Assembly: GCF_002234675.1 (NCBI RefSeq)
Contig: NC_019863.2
Span: 3,648,609-3,712,608, forward strand
Source: Oryzias latipes
Taxonomy: Eukaryota; Chordata; Actinopteri; Beloniformes; Adrianichthyidae
Reading direction: 5' to 3'
Length of the DNA: 64,000 bases
Shown here: piece after piece, positions 1-14,218 of the stretch
Numbering within the stretch: the stretch's first letter is position 1
Layout of the letters: each line of letters opens with the position of its first letter
Translations under genes and position numbers: made by a program
The notes under the pieces: generated by a model
Told to the model about the DNA's origin: nothing
Seen by the model: the letters and a program-made list of their open reading frames with translations, nothing else
Database searches by the model: none

Positions 1-950
1 TTTATTTTTTTGGAGGTGTGGACACCACAAGGAAATGATCCACCAATAGACTTTTTTTTTTCTTAAAAGACTTATTAAAAAGCCAATTTCTTGTTTGGTT
101 CAATTTTTTTCTATATATAATAAGATCATAAACCTCTAGATAGTAAATGTTGATTGTTGGTGTGCCGGTTCCACCGTATTTGAATTTGAATATATTTAAT
201 AAAAAGAGGACAGATGTCCATGTCATAATGCTTTTTTGCTGCAGCGTTTGTGCTTAGCTGGACTTTTTTCTTCTAAGTGTTTTCCTGGCCTTTTGTCTTA
301 CGTCTGATTGTTAGTATAGATTTAGGGGGGAAAGTGCATAACAATATGAGAGGAAGGTAATTATGGCAATACCAGAACAAAGAGCTCGTAACTGAATCTT
401 CTAATTTGACTCGGCAGAAAAATAAATAAAAAAATTGCACTAACTACAAAAAACTGCTAGAAAATAAGAAAGGATCAGTAGATGCACTCCAAAATCTGAA
501 ATAACAGAATTTAGATTAAAAAAATATTCAAGCAAAATTTTTAAAAAGGCTTTGGAATAAACTTGGGCTTTTTTTTATTTTACTGAGGCTTCAAAACTGA
601 AATATCAACGTCTTATTGCTGTGACAGAAGGCCAGTCTGAATGTGAAGAGCTGACATTGAGAAACAACAAAATAAAGGAAAAGAGAAAAGCAGCTTCACC
701 GGAATAACACAGAAAGGCTTAATCCTTTTCTATGGCCAGCAGCAACAAAAAGGGCAACACTCATTTAAAGGTCAACGGCCTTTTGGTCTAAACAAAAAAC
801 AAGACAAAACAAATTTGAAAAAAGTAGCCTAAACAAAAAAAAATCCCACAAACCATTTCCAAAAAATTTCTTTTTTTTTTTTAAGTGCAACACTAATGTG
901 TAAGTCAGCAACAAACAAAACCCCAACAGAAACAAATGTTGGAGCAAGCC
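1..950. other. AT-rich stretch, no gene recognised
   Basis: AT-rich DNA with many A and T runs. If the candidate exon at 951-1276 is real, this stretch is intron or 3' flank of that minus-strand gene. I see no second exon, RNA gene or clear transposon. A short minus-strand open frame at 2-226 looks like chance. Confidence 0.4.
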
Positions 951-1276
951 TACCTGTGGAGACGGAGCAGAGGGTTGTCTCTTTGGGACCGGGATAATTC
1001 TCTGACGGGCCAAATAGTAGTTTGTCTCGTCCTTGTTCGTGTCTCTAGGAGGGGTAATGAAAATTGTCCCACGGGGGACTCCATTGTCCTCCTGGAGGAC
1101 CTCGATGCCTGCTTGGGCATTAACGGATGCATCTGGAAGGTGTGATTGGAAAGGACGATTTTCCTGATCGGAGCGGTTTTCTGTTGTTGGACTACTCATG
1201 GCGTGTCCATAACCAACAACATGTTCAAACATAACGGTGTTGCCAGTGCACGTGACACCAAGACCCTCTGAGCAGG
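951..1276 (-). CDS. Candidate internal exon of an unidentified minus-strand gene
   Basis: On the minus strand an acceptor (pyrimidine-rich stretch then CAG, near 1277) opens a frame of about 108 codons that runs without stops to a strong donor, CAG|GTAGGC, just below 951. The peptide is hydrophilic and rich in Ser, Thr, Pro and Asn, contains the stretch GTIFITPPRDTNKDE and ends RIIPVPKRQPSAPSPQ. It shows no membrane segment or domain that I recognise. Composition and codon use look more coding than the flanking AT-rich DNA. It lies downstream of rab7a on the same strand, so it could belong to a neighbouring gene leaving the window on the left, or be a decayed fragment (see 1290-1740). No function is assigned. 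Confidence 0.35.
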
Positions 1277-1289
1277 GGCCCGACGCTCA

Positions 1290-1740
1290 AAGTTGTAGTC
1301 ATCTTGGGTGAACTTCAGCTGTGTGTCTTGGACCCCCAGGTAAAGAGAGGGACAGGAAGACGAAGCAGACCCAAACGTTTGCCAGAAGAGAGGAATCCTG
1401 TCCGCTGAAAACCTGCCAAGCCTGAATGGTTTGTGGTAACAACTGACAGGTTCTGGCGGTCCAAAATGACAGTTGTGGGGCTAAAAACTTTGTCCTCTGA
1501 GGGGTTTGGCAACGTCATGAAGACCGACTGTTGGTTGGACGCCTCAGGATGAGGAAGTAGTCTTCTGCCAGCTCTGATTTCGGTGCAAATGGGGAACTGT
1601 TGACTTCAACTGTGGTATTTTGGGCTGGTGGAAGGACTCCATCGAGGGCTTCCTTACTATGGTCTACTGGAGGGAGATCTCTGGGTGAGGAAGCTGCCAA
1701 GGCTTTCACCAGAGTGCTCACAATGCTTTGAAGCAACATG
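1290..1740 (-). pseudogene. Possible decayed coding stretch with shifted frames
   Basis: Three protein-like stretches follow one another on the minus strand in different frames. One at 1515-1739 ends near LAEDYFLILRRPTN. One at 1315-1530 contains SVFMTLPNPSEDKVF. A third frame runs through about 1240-1430 with TQLKFTQDDYNFERR. Each reads like protein, but none joins the next without a frame change and I found no clean introns between them. This suggests a broken gene copy linked to the exon at 951-1276, or several short exons whose borders I cannot place. The family is not recognised. Confidence 0.22.
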
Positions 1741-1754
1741 AATTGAGTTTTTCT

Positions 1755-2394
1755 TGAAGTTCCACTCTGATCATCTTTTGATCTATTTTCAAATCATTCC
1801 CAGTGGTCTCTGAATCATGATCAGGCTGTTTTAGGCCACAATTACAAAAAAAAAAGAAAAAACTGTCGTTTTCTAGGTCATAGTTTCTTCAGATTGGCAC
1901 GAGCTCATTAGAAATTCACTTCTGAGTTTTGGGCGGGACTGTTGGCATGGCGAAAGGCTTTCCATCAAGCCTTTTTTTTTTACATGCTCTCCTGCTGGCC
2001 AACAGCCTCTCACAAACCCAACCTAACATCAGCAGTGCAGCAAAAATGGTGAGCAATATTCAATTTATCCAGCCATTCAGTTTAGACCCAGATTCCAGCT
2101 CAGACGAGGAAAACAAAGACGTTCATGGATCTATTTGTCTGCAAGAGGATGAATCAGAATGGAGCGGAGCAGGGAGCTTGTGGCTCCGCCCAGTTTATTT
2201 TCTACATAAATACAATTTTTTTTCAAACTGCCTTTTTTGTCTGCTTCCGATTCACAACAATTTAAGTAAAGAAATAACTCAGAAGTGTAAATTGATGCTA
2301 ATTTGCTTGATATCTGTCCTCCATCATCAGAAAAATGCCACAAGGACGTGTTAAAAAAACCAAAACACCATTTTCACCAGAGTAGGTCTTTAAG
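1755..2394 (+). repeat. Rep-A dispersed repeat, copy 1
   Basis: First of at least seven related copies in the window (12945, 20511, 31808, 50095, 59130 and 61228 are others). It starts with a TCCACTC-type end and finishes with a GAGTAGGTCTTTAA-type end; these are inverted versions of the family terminus TTAAAGACCCACTCCAATGA. Inside, the plus strand reads SLDPDSSSDEENKDVHG, a frame also seen in copy 6. It was probably a non-autonomous DNA transposon carrying a bit of transposase exon. The superfamily is uncertain. Confidence 0.6.
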
Positions 2395-2569
2395 GGCTCA
2401 GAAAACAAGAGCTCTTACAGTCAACTCCCTCTCAGTTGGTTGATCATGCTGAAAGAACACATGTTCAAACCCTTGACAGGCAAGCAAAATAATGGAACAC
2501 CTAAGCTTTACCACTGAGGCGTCACCAACACTGACACCAAATTTGAGACAAATAATGCAAAACCTTTGA

Positions 2570-3706
2570 TTTATTCAAGAGTTTTATTGTTTCTTCCACA
2601 ACATCATTGGCATTGCAGTAAAGTTTTCTGTAAAGAGCAAAACCAGAGCCGAAAGTCAAATCATTTGTTTAAATGGAAAGACAGAAGAAAGATTTTAGTT
2701 TAATTCTTTGCCGTCTATACACCATAATACACAATCTGTTAAAAATATGTACTTGCCAACCTGAGCTACAAGCAGATAGATTGAACAGCAATGACAAAGA
2801 CTTCAGATTGATGCTGTTGGTGATGCATTCTGTCTTTTTTTGTTGTTTTGATGCACAGAGATGCCTGATCAGAGACAGAACACATACAGCGGTAATAGAA
2901 GCAGTACAAGCAATGTTACATAAAAGGCAAAAAAGAAAATCATTGTTTCAGAGAAAGAACATTTTGCACAGTGAGCGCCGTGTCAACGTTTACTTAAGAG
3001 AGTACGAGGCAGTTCAATTCGACTTCAACGGGGGAGAGGACTTACAATCACTAGTGTTTGAAAAGGGGAACCGATCGATCGATGAAGGAAGGTAACTTTC
3101 TGAAAACTGCAATTGAAGATGTTGCCCAAAATCATCCAATCCCCCCCCCATGGCATAACATTTAAAGGCAAAAAGTGCACACACAAAAAAAAAAACAAAG
3201 GGAGGAAAAAGTTCTTTATATTAGTTCAAAAATGGCATCATCAACTACATATTTTGTCATATTTTATCTAGGAAATTGGCAAAAAAAAGCGAAAGAAGTG
3301 ATACTTGGGATGCTGCAATTAGCCAACATCATCTCACAAACGGTCAGTCCACCCAGATTGCACTCTTTGAACACGAGCCCCCAACCTGGCCTTGTCTGTA
3401 AGGGTCCCGCCTGACACATGGAGCAGAAATCAGCAGTTCATTTGCAATGAGGGGGCGTTATCCTTCTTGTGTGTTCTTTGGACACTGGACTTGTTTACAT
3501 ATTAAAAGGAAAACACTGAAATGTCTTAGTTTGTGTACCAAATGTGGAGAGATACATCCATGTGCAACAAAATGCGTGAAGGGATTGTGACAGTAAGAGT
3601 GAAGAGCTGTGTGAAAGAGGAAGACCGGTGGGAAAGTTCTTTCCCTAGGAGCGAGGTGGAGGTGATGGCGGGATGTTTCACGTGAAAAGACGGTCCCAGT
3701 TCTCCC
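2570..3706 (-). other. rab7a: rab7a 3' untranslated region and polyA signals
   Basis: On the minus strand this follows the rab7a stop codon directly. Two AATAAA signals (TTTATT on the plus strand at 2583-2588 and 2570-2575) lie about 1.1 kb downstream of the stop, a plausible 3' UTR length. Long plus-strand open frames here (for example 2673-3095) do not resemble any protein and are treated as chance. Confidence 0.55.
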
Positions 3707-7076
<3,370 letters not shown>

Positions 7077-7906
7077 GTTTCCACAGCTACAAAGAACACA
7101 ACCATCATTAATTATTTTGTTTTATTTGTCTAAGAATTTCTCAAAAAGGGTGAAATCCACTCTAAAGCACAGAGGATTGATCACAGTTTGCACAAACACC
7201 AGCATGGTTTTCATGGTTTACATCAGAGGTTTGAAGGCTTTTCATTCCAGTCATGTGATTTTTCAGCTGCTGGCAGGAGAAAAAAAAAAATCACGAGGAT
7301 CCCATCACTCCTCCGCCTGCCCTCCCTTTTTTTACGGGCACACATATGCAGACGTATATGAATTCTATAGGAAACCCTTTCAATCTTACCCTCCTAATGA
7401 GATTACAACTATAAAAGAACCAATTTTTTTTTTTTTACGGTGCATCAGTTTACTAAAGGATGGAATCACGACAGGGTTTATTTGGAAATGCAGAGTTAGA
7501 CCTGTGTCATCACACTACATCAGGGGTCGGGAACCTATGGCTCGCGAGCCATATATGGCTCTTTTGATGGCCACATATGGCTCGCAGACGAAAAATGTTT
7601 TAGTAGACTGCTTTGCACATGCGCGGACCAGTGACTGTCACCGGCGACTGTCACCGGCAACTAGAGGCGGGTTCACAGTCATTTCAGTGTGAAAGTGGCA
7701 AAAATACATATCATGCTGTCTAATTATTTATCAATCCTATAGTATAGACAACGCAGATGAGGCAGAAACACTGTTCAAGTGGGATTGCCGTATTTTATGT
7801 CGTAAAATAGCGGGACGATGTGCGCATGCGCAAAAGGGTCCGCTCAACGGCTTACCGTGAACTCGCATTGTTGCTAACTAACTTTAGAAACCTTTTGAGG
7901 CTAAAG

Positions 7907-9844
7907 ATGGCTAAAAGAAAAAAAGTTGATGAGTATCGTACGTTTCAGCAGGATTGGACAGATGAATTTGCCTTTGTGGAGAGAGCAGGTTCTGCAATGT
8001 GCCTTATATGCAGTGATAAAATTGCATCAATGAAAAGGTCAAATATCAAACGACACTTCGACACACGTCATGCTGCATTTGCATCGAAATATCCTGCGGG
8101 CGACAGCAGAAAAAAAGCATGTCAAGAGCTACTGTCCAGAGTGGAAGCTAGCCAGCAGCAACTACGTGTTTGGACCCAACAAGGTGACGGGAATTCGGCT
8201 AGTTTTGCTGCTGCTTTGGCAATTGTAAAAAACGGAAAGCCATTTACAGATGGGGAGTTTGCCAAATCTTTCATGCTTGATGTTGCCAATGAACTTTATG
8301 CCAACTTTTCGGATAAAGACAAGATAATAAAACAGATAAAAGACATGCCTCTGTCTGCAAGAACTGTTCACGATCGGACCATCATGATGTCAAATCAAAT
8401 TGAGGCGACACAAGTGAAGGACCTAAATGCGGCACAGTTTTTTTCTCTCGCTCTGGATGAGTCAACAGACGTGAGCAATTTATCCCAGTTCAGCGTGATT
8501 GCAAGGTATGTTGCTGGTGACACAATACGTGAGGAAAGTCTTGCTGTTTTGCCACTGAAAGGGACAACAAGAGGGGAGGATTTATTTAAATCCTTCAATG
8601 AGTTTGCTAAAGAAAAGAATCTACCGATGGACAAACTTGTTTCGGTGTGCACTGATGGTGCTCCGTGCATGGTGGGGAAAAACAGAGGATTTGTTGCGCT
8701 TCTTCGTGAACATGAAAAGAGACGCATCCTAAGTTTTCACTGCATCCTACATCAGGAGGCGCTTTGTGCTCAGATGTGTGGCGAGCAGCTTGGCGAGGTG
8801 ATGTCACTGGTCGTTCGGGTGGTCAACTTTATTGTTGCCCGAGCTTTAAATGATCGCCAGTTTAAAGCTCTGCTGGAGGAAGTTGGGAACAGTTATCCTG
8901 GTCTGCTTTTGCACAGCAACGTGCGTTGGTTGTCAAGGGGGAAGGTGCTCAGCCGTTTTGCGGCTTGTCTGAGCGAAATCCGGACTTTTCTTGAAAGGAA
9001 AAATGTCGAGCATCCTGAGTTAGCTGACACGGAGTGGCTCCTGAAGTTCTATTATCTCGTGGACATGACTGGACATTTAAACCACCTCAATGTAAAAATG
9101 CAAGGCGTTGGAAATACAATCTTTTCCCTGCAACAAGCAGTGTTTGCATTTGAAAACAGGCTGGAACTCTTCATCGCCGACATTGAAACGGGTCGTTTAC
9201 TGCACTTTGAAAAACTGGCAGAATTTAAAGATGCATGCATAGCAAGTGACCCTGATCGACATCTTCATCTTCAGCAGCTAGCAGGCTTCACATCTAATCT
9301 CCTGCAGTCATTCAAAGCGCGCTTTGGAGAATTTCGCGAGCGCACTCCTCTTTTTAAGTTCATCACCCATCCACATGAGTGCGCTGTGGACATCACGGAC
9401 TTGAGTTACATCCCCGGTGTCTCTGTCAGAGATTTTGAGCTACAAGCTGCTGACCTGAAGGCCTCAGACTTGTGGGTGAATAAGTTCAAGTCACTGAATG
9501 AAGATCTGGAAAGACTTGAACGACAGAAAGCGGAGCTGGCGAGCCAACACAAGTGGGAAGAAATAAAAAAACTTCAACCCGCAGACCAGCTGATTCTCAA
9601 AACTTGGAACGCGCTGCCTGTCACATTCTTCACACTGCAGCGTGTGAGTGTTGCTGTATTGACGATGTTTGGCTCCACGTACGCATGTGAGCAGTCCTTT
9701 TCACATCTTAAGAACATTAAGACCAATGTACGATCTCGTCTAACCGACGGAAGTCTCAACGCCTGCATGAAGCTCAATCTCACATCTTATCAGCCAGACT
9801 ACAAGAGCATCAGCAAAACAATGCAGCATCAGAAGTCGCATTAA
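7907..9844 (+). CDS. hAT-family transposase with BED-type zinc finger
   Basis: Single-exon frame of 645 aa from the ATG at 7907. The frame is open upstream to 7820, but MAKRKKVDEY is the natural start. Near the N terminus is a BED-like zinc finger with C32-x2-C35 and H50-x4-H55, which binds element ends in this family. The catalytic core is visible as LDESTD (D184), CTDGAPCMVG (D250), an insertion-domain stretch with NVRWLSRGK, and the C-terminal dimerisation block YACEQSFSHLK (E595) followed by RSRLTD. These match the DDE/RNase H-like arrangement of hAT-Charlie transposases and the host genes derived from them (GTF2IRD2, FAM200 and ZBED types). All conserved positions I checked are present and there is no stop or frameshift, so it may encode active protein. 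Lying inside its own inverted repeats argues against domestication. Confidence 0.92.
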   Translation: MAKRKKVDEYRTFQQDWTDEFAFVERAGSAMCLICSDKIASMKRSNIKRHFDTRHAAFASKYPAGDSRKKACQELLSRVEASQQQLRVWTQQGDGNSASFAAALAIVKNGKPFTDGEFAKSFMLDVANELYANFSDKDKIIKQIKDMPLSARTVHDRTIMMSNQIEATQVKDLNAAQFFSLALDESTDVSNLSQFSVIARYVAGDTIREESLAVLPLKGTTRGEDLFKSFNEFAKEKNLPMDKLVSVCTDGAPCMVGKNRGFVALLREHEKRRILSFHCILHQEALCAQMCGEQLGEVMSLVVRVVNFIVARALNDRQFKALLEEVGNSYPGLLLHSNVRWLSRGKVLSRFAACLSEIRTFLERKNVEHPELADTEWLLKFYYLVDMTGHLNHLNVKMQGVGNTIFSLQQAVFAFENRLELFIADIETGRLLHFEKLAEFKDACIASDPDRHLHLQQLAGFTSNLLQSFKARFGEFRERTPLFKFITHPHECAVDITDLSYIPGVSVRDFELQAADLKASDLWVNKFKSLNEDLERLERQKAELASQHKWEEIKKLQPADQLILKTWNALPVTFFTLQRVSVAVLTMFGSTYACEQSFSHLKNIKTNVRSRLTDGSLNACMKLNLTSYQPDYKSISKTMQHQKSH

Positions 9845-9981
9845 TGATAAGAAATGCTCATCATTTACTAGCAACAGCATAGCAGTGTTATTGAAAAGAA
9901 TCCACAGACTTATTATAATTTAAAAATGTTGAAAATACATCAAATGCACACATTCACTTGTATTTTTAGTTTTAAACATAT

Positions 9982-10304
9982 TGTAGCGGACTGAGTTTGA
10001 CTGTTGTTGGGTCGCGTTCTAAGTTCAGGAGTTCATTCTGATTGGCCCTTAGTTGTGTCGCTCAGCTTGTCATTGGGGGGGGTTGGACCAATGGGGTTCA
10101 GCTATGGGCCAAATAAGGGAAATGGGAGGGCTGATGTGGCAGGCAGCGAGAGAATAAAAAGTTGTGGAGAAGCGCTCTCGGTGGGAGAGATTCAGGAGTT
10201 GCTCAACAAGTTGTACGTTGTTTGTTACGGTCTGCACAAACCAGAATAAAGAACATTAAAAGAGGTTAGGTCTCCGTGCCTCTGTGTGGAAAAGGAGCGC
10301 TAAA
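9982..10304 (+). mobile_element. Solo-LTR-like insertion inside the hAT element
   Basis: About 323 bp between the transposase stop and the right end of the hAT element, unlike its AT-rich surroundings. It begins TGTAGCG and ends CGCTAAA (imperfect inverted ends), flanked by ATAT and TTAT, a 4-bp duplication with one change. In LTR order it holds a CCAAT box (GGACCAATGG near 10090), a TATA-like GAATAAAAAG (near 10153), and AATAAAG (near 10246) followed by a U5-like tail. No internal retroelement genes are present, so a solo LTR is the best reading. The alternative is that it is part of the hAT family consensus. Confidence 0.5.
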
Positions 10305-11998
10305 TTATTGTATGGCTCTTTCGAAATTATATTTAGAAATATTGGCGTTTATGGCTCTCTCGGCCAAAAAGGTTCCCGACCCCTGCACTACATGTTTCAC
10401 TAAGACCAAATAAAAACATGAAGTCACTCTAAATCCTTTTTACCATGCAGGCCTAAAGCCAGGTTTACGACAGACTCAGGCTTTAGAATCTAAATGAACT
10501 GGAAATGTGTGCTTTTGATATATGAAATTATGAAAATGTAGCAATAACATGATCCACTGTTCAGGGATTAGCTGTAAACTGTTTCCATTAAGCCTAAATC
10601 CATGAAAACTGTATGAAGAATTCTTTTTCAAGACTTTCATATTTCTGTTCCTTATGAATGTCACTTTATTGCCTTCTAAGACACAAACCAAAAAAAGTCT
10701 ATTACAGCGTAAAAATGGCAGAAGCACCAGCTGCTTCAGGCCGATGCTTAGCAGCATTTTTGCCACAATAAAAGGATCTCATTAGGTCTAACCAACACTG
10801 TATTCAATAAATACATTCACTATCAACAAAACACAATGTTGTCGTTCATTATGGGAGGGAAATATGCTTCCAGCTAATGCAGTAAAAACATCCCAACCTG
10901 TTGGGTAAGAATTTTCTAAATCATCAGATGACCTGCCATCAGCTCAAGACCAAACCTAAAGCAATGAGAACTTCTAACAAAAAAGTGGATTCTAGAAGTA
11001 TTCTTGGGAAATACAAAAAACCCCAGCTGCTTTTGTTGAGTGCAAGACTCAAATTCTCTTCTTATCAGAAAAACCGCAGCACTCCAGTGGCAAAAATACT
11101 TCTAACTACACAATACTTGACAGTAGAATGACCTGAACTATAGATTTGCTTAGACCCCACTCAAGAGTCAAATCATTGAAGTAGAAATATCATTAAACAC
11201 CAAAAGTAAAACCGTTTATTTTAAATAAAGAGCCAACTGAGTAATGAAATTCAATTGAAGAAAAGCTAAGTTGTTTTTTTTGGGGTAACTTTAATGCCTT
11301 TTACAGCGAAACTGCACCAACTCTCGATAAAATGTTTCAATTTTTCATGTAAAAAATCTTTAAACAAAAACAGCAGGAACATAAAGTTCCAGTCCACAAA
11401 GTGTTGGAAAATGTGGTTTTGTTAGTTCAAAATGTCAGCTTCAATGTTGTTGTGCATCTATTAATACAGATTTTTTGGACCATATTCTCTTTGGGTAGTC
11501 TTAATGGACCTCGTTCAACTTTTATACAGTGGACTGGGTTAATTTAAGGAGGGTTTTCCTTCTTGAACAAAGAGTCTGAAACGAAACCAAACCTGAAAAT
11601 GAGCTGTCAGTAACACACACACACAAAAAGCGAAAAGCAGCAGTTTGTTCCCGAGGTGACTTGTCAAACCATGACATCGGAACAACAAGCTAAAACATTT
11701 AAGGTCATAAAACCCCCATAGTTCACTAGGGTAAACAACATTAGCTTGAGAAAAACACATCTACGCCATTCCACTAAGGCTTTTGAAGACGGTTTTGGTA
11801 TTTTTCTACACTCAGCTCCACTCCCCATTTCTCCTTCTGTCTGAGTTCGATCTACAGAAGCTACAGGCCTCAGTTTTTCCAACAAGCTTCCCCAAAATCC
11901 TGACATCAGCCGTAGCTGTTCAGTCAGTCACAGCGCGTGCACCAGACAACAAACAAACGGAGATTAGATAAAATATCAAAGCAGTCTCAACAACTTAC

Positions 11999-12400
11999 CT
12001 CGAAGTTAACGGAGCAGCGAGCGGACTCCTTCCCGGATGAGAGCCGGCTGTTATTGTTCAGGATAGCTAGCGACGGCGGCTAACGAGGTTATGTCAGCTT
12101 TGCCGGAATCTTGTTATTCGTTAAGACAGAGTATCGTAAATTCGGAGACGCCGTGTTCCAAATTCTCCCAAGAAATGTAATTCCTACTCCACTAATATCA
12201 AAGACGGTCCCGCTCTGTAAAATGACGAGGGCAGGTTATCTACTATTCTTGTGTAAATTTGGCACTTTCCTGGACTACTTCCCTGCCTGCAAGCTAACTA
12301 GCTAGTAGCGCGAGCTTCTGTTTTCCCCTTTCACTTCCTCCTAGAGAACCGTGCGTCTGACGTCATGACGTTGGACGTTTACGTAAAAAAATCCCTTCAG
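11999..12400 (-). promoter_or_regulatory. rab7a: rab7a noncoding exon 1 and promoter region
   Basis: On the minus strand a GC-richer segment ends in the donor TTCGAG|GTAAGT at 11999/11998. It pairs with the acceptor at 7087-7088 just before the rab7a ATG, which makes it the 5' noncoding exon. The transcription start is probably within about 100-150 bp of 12050. A perfect CRE, TGACGTCA, sits at 12358-12365, followed at once by a second TGACGT. No TATA box is obvious, as expected for a housekeeping GTPase gene. Confidence 0.6.
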
Positions 12401-12739
12401 TGCTTCCGACAGAAAAGTCTGCTTGTACTGAAAAAAAAGTTTGCTTGTACTGTATGTAAACCGTATAAAATCCTCTACTAACAAAAACACTGTTAGAACA
12501 GTTGAAACATGGTCTCTTTTGAAACTTTAACAGATTCTTTTGCCTTTGTTATTTTTGTTTTATTTTTGCTTAACCTGTTTTACATTGTTATTATTATGTT
12601 TTTTTGAATTTTTGTTTATTTCCATGGCAAACGTGAAAATCGTCTTTTGCACACAGTGTGGAGTATTGTATTTGGTATTTTGTATGTGGAATATTTGTTA
12701 ATAAAGTTATTTTAAAAGGTCTGCTTGTTTCTTCTTTTC

Positions 12740-12830
12740 TTTAGCAAAAAATAAAGTTTTTAATATAAATTTCCTTAGGGATTATTAAACACCTATTCTA
12801 TTCTATTGTATTCTATTCTATTCTAACCCT
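12740..12830 (+). repeat. LINE-type 3' tail with (TTCTA)n
   Basis: The sequence CCTTAGGGATTATTAAA followed by a degenerate TATTC/TTCTA tandem (12793-12826) has the look of the 3' end of a fish non-LTR retrotransposon, whose tails often end in short tandem units. The body is not recognisable upstream. The DNA from 12400 to 12740 is AT-rich with no gene visible. Confidence 0.35.
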
Positions 12831-12944
12831 GGCTATGAAGCTAGAGGTCAACCCTGACCCACATTGATAAGAGAAAAAGTCAAACCTTTCATTTTTAATC
12901 CCATCAAAACTGTGTCAGACCGTCCCACAAGGCTGTTCTGAGAA

Positions 12945-13120
12945 TGCTTAAAGACCCACTCCAATGAAAAATGCGTTTTTGTGACTTTTTTTTCATGTTA
13001 AAGGACATAAATGAAGAAAATTAAGATTAAAAATTGCATTTATGGGTATGTTATTATTCAAATCATGTTTAATCAGGAGCAGACGAAAGCTTGGGATTTA
13101 AAAAAAAAGCTTGAAGTTGT
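12945..13120 (-). repeat. Rep-A repeat, partial minus-strand copy
   Basis: Begins with the clean family terminus TTAAAGACCCACTCCAATGA. It then reads as the reverse complement of the 3' third of the other copies (the segment that elsewhere reads aatactcagaaacacaatt). It fades out near 13120. This copy helps define the family's end sequence. Confidence 0.55.
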
Positions 13121-14218
13121 TATTTAACCTTTTTTTTTTAAAATTGTCTTATTCTACTGCAAATCTAAATAATTGAATTGTAAATGACAACATGTATTTT
13201 CATGTTGCATGATCAAATTGCGTAATAAATTGTAAATTGAGAATGGCATATTACTTTGAATTATGACCCAAAAAAAAGATTCCATACAAAAAAACCTGTC
13301 GTTCCCTAAAATTTTGGCATCTTTCAATCATTGAATTATATTTTACGTAATTTAACTTTTAGCCTGGACTTCTAAAGATTTTTGGAAGTTCCTTTAAGAG
13401 TCACAACTGTTTTTGAAAATCTGATATCAACAGACTTTTGTTAATTCATAAACAGTCTATTTTAATATCATATACATCAGAATAAAACATAAAACTTCTT
13501 AATATCTTAGTGTCCATTATCAGTAACTCTTAGAAAGAAGTAATTTGATCCTGTTTGTCCTCCAAAGTATGACGATCACTCTGTTGTTTGTAGAAGAATT
13601 CCTTCCTCCTGCACCTTTTCAGTCTAGACTCTTCATGGCTTTTGCAGATCTCAGTACATGAAAGCTGCAATGCAACCAAAACATTATTAACAGAAGAAAA
13701 GAGTTAGGAGGAGTTAAAGAGTCAAATAGTTTTGTCTTCATGGAAAATAAGAAGTGGACAACATCGAAGATATGTTTGACCCAGAGTCTGGTTATTTCTG
13801 ACTGTGTGCAAACATGCATCTGTGTGTGGTTGTGTGGGAGTGTAGAGGAGAGAATGAGATGAGTTGAGGTGATGGGGAGACGGTGTGTGTGTGTGTTGGG
13901 GGTGGGTGCATTAGTCCGTGTCAGACAGCAAAGAGTGCCGCATTTATCTAGGAATCTGAGCCAAAGCAGCCTTACTAACAGACTGAGCAGGGCAAAGAGG
14001 ACTACCAGGAGTTAGAGACCAAGAGGGACGAGAAGGCACGAAACAAGCCCAACAAGGTCAAGGGCGCAAACGTTTAGACAAAAAGGACATGCTGGCAAAG
14101 GGTTTTTAAAGAAGTGCTTTTCAGAACAAAAAGAAAAGGGCCCAAAACATTTGCAAGAGAGAATCAAAGAAAAGAAAAAAGAAAAACGCAAGAACGAAGC
14201 CTCCCTTTAAAGTTGGAA
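13121..14218 (+). other. 5' flank of the fibrinogen-domain gene
   Basis: AT-rich DNA to about 13800, then a purine- and TG-rich stretch (13800-13920) and a GC-richer segment up to the start codon at 14219, which probably holds the promoter and 5' UTR. No TATA box or transcription start could be placed with confidence. The frame is open upstream of the ATG, but the upstream residues are basic, and the chosen Met directly precedes a signal peptide. Confidence 0.3.

Larger units (their letters stand above)
7521..10385 (+). mobile_element. Intact hAT (Charlie-like) DNA transposon
   Basis: The element is bounded by a perfect 8-bp target duplication, CACTACAT (7513-7520 and 10386-10393). Its terminal inverted repeats begin CAGGGGTCGGGAACCT, identical for 16 bp at both ends. 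The subterminal DNA repeats TGGCTC/GAGCCA motifs, including the 14-bp palindrome TGGCTCGCGAGCCA at 7538-7551. An 8-bp duplication and CAGGGG ends are the signature of hAT elements. It carries one full-length transposase frame and an extra insertion near its 3' end (9982-10304). It sits in rab7a intron 1, in the opposite orientation to rab7a. Perfect duplication and an unbroken ORF point to a recent insertion. Confidence 0.95.

Noticed and set aside
2673..3095. 140-codon plus-strand open frame
   Set aside because: It lies in the rab7a 3' UTR on the opposite strand and has no protein likeness.
7820..7906. Upstream extension of the transposase frame (MRMRKRVRS...)
   Set aside because: The frame is open, but the Met at 7907 starts the conserved MAKRKKVDEY-type N terminus, so the longer start was not used.
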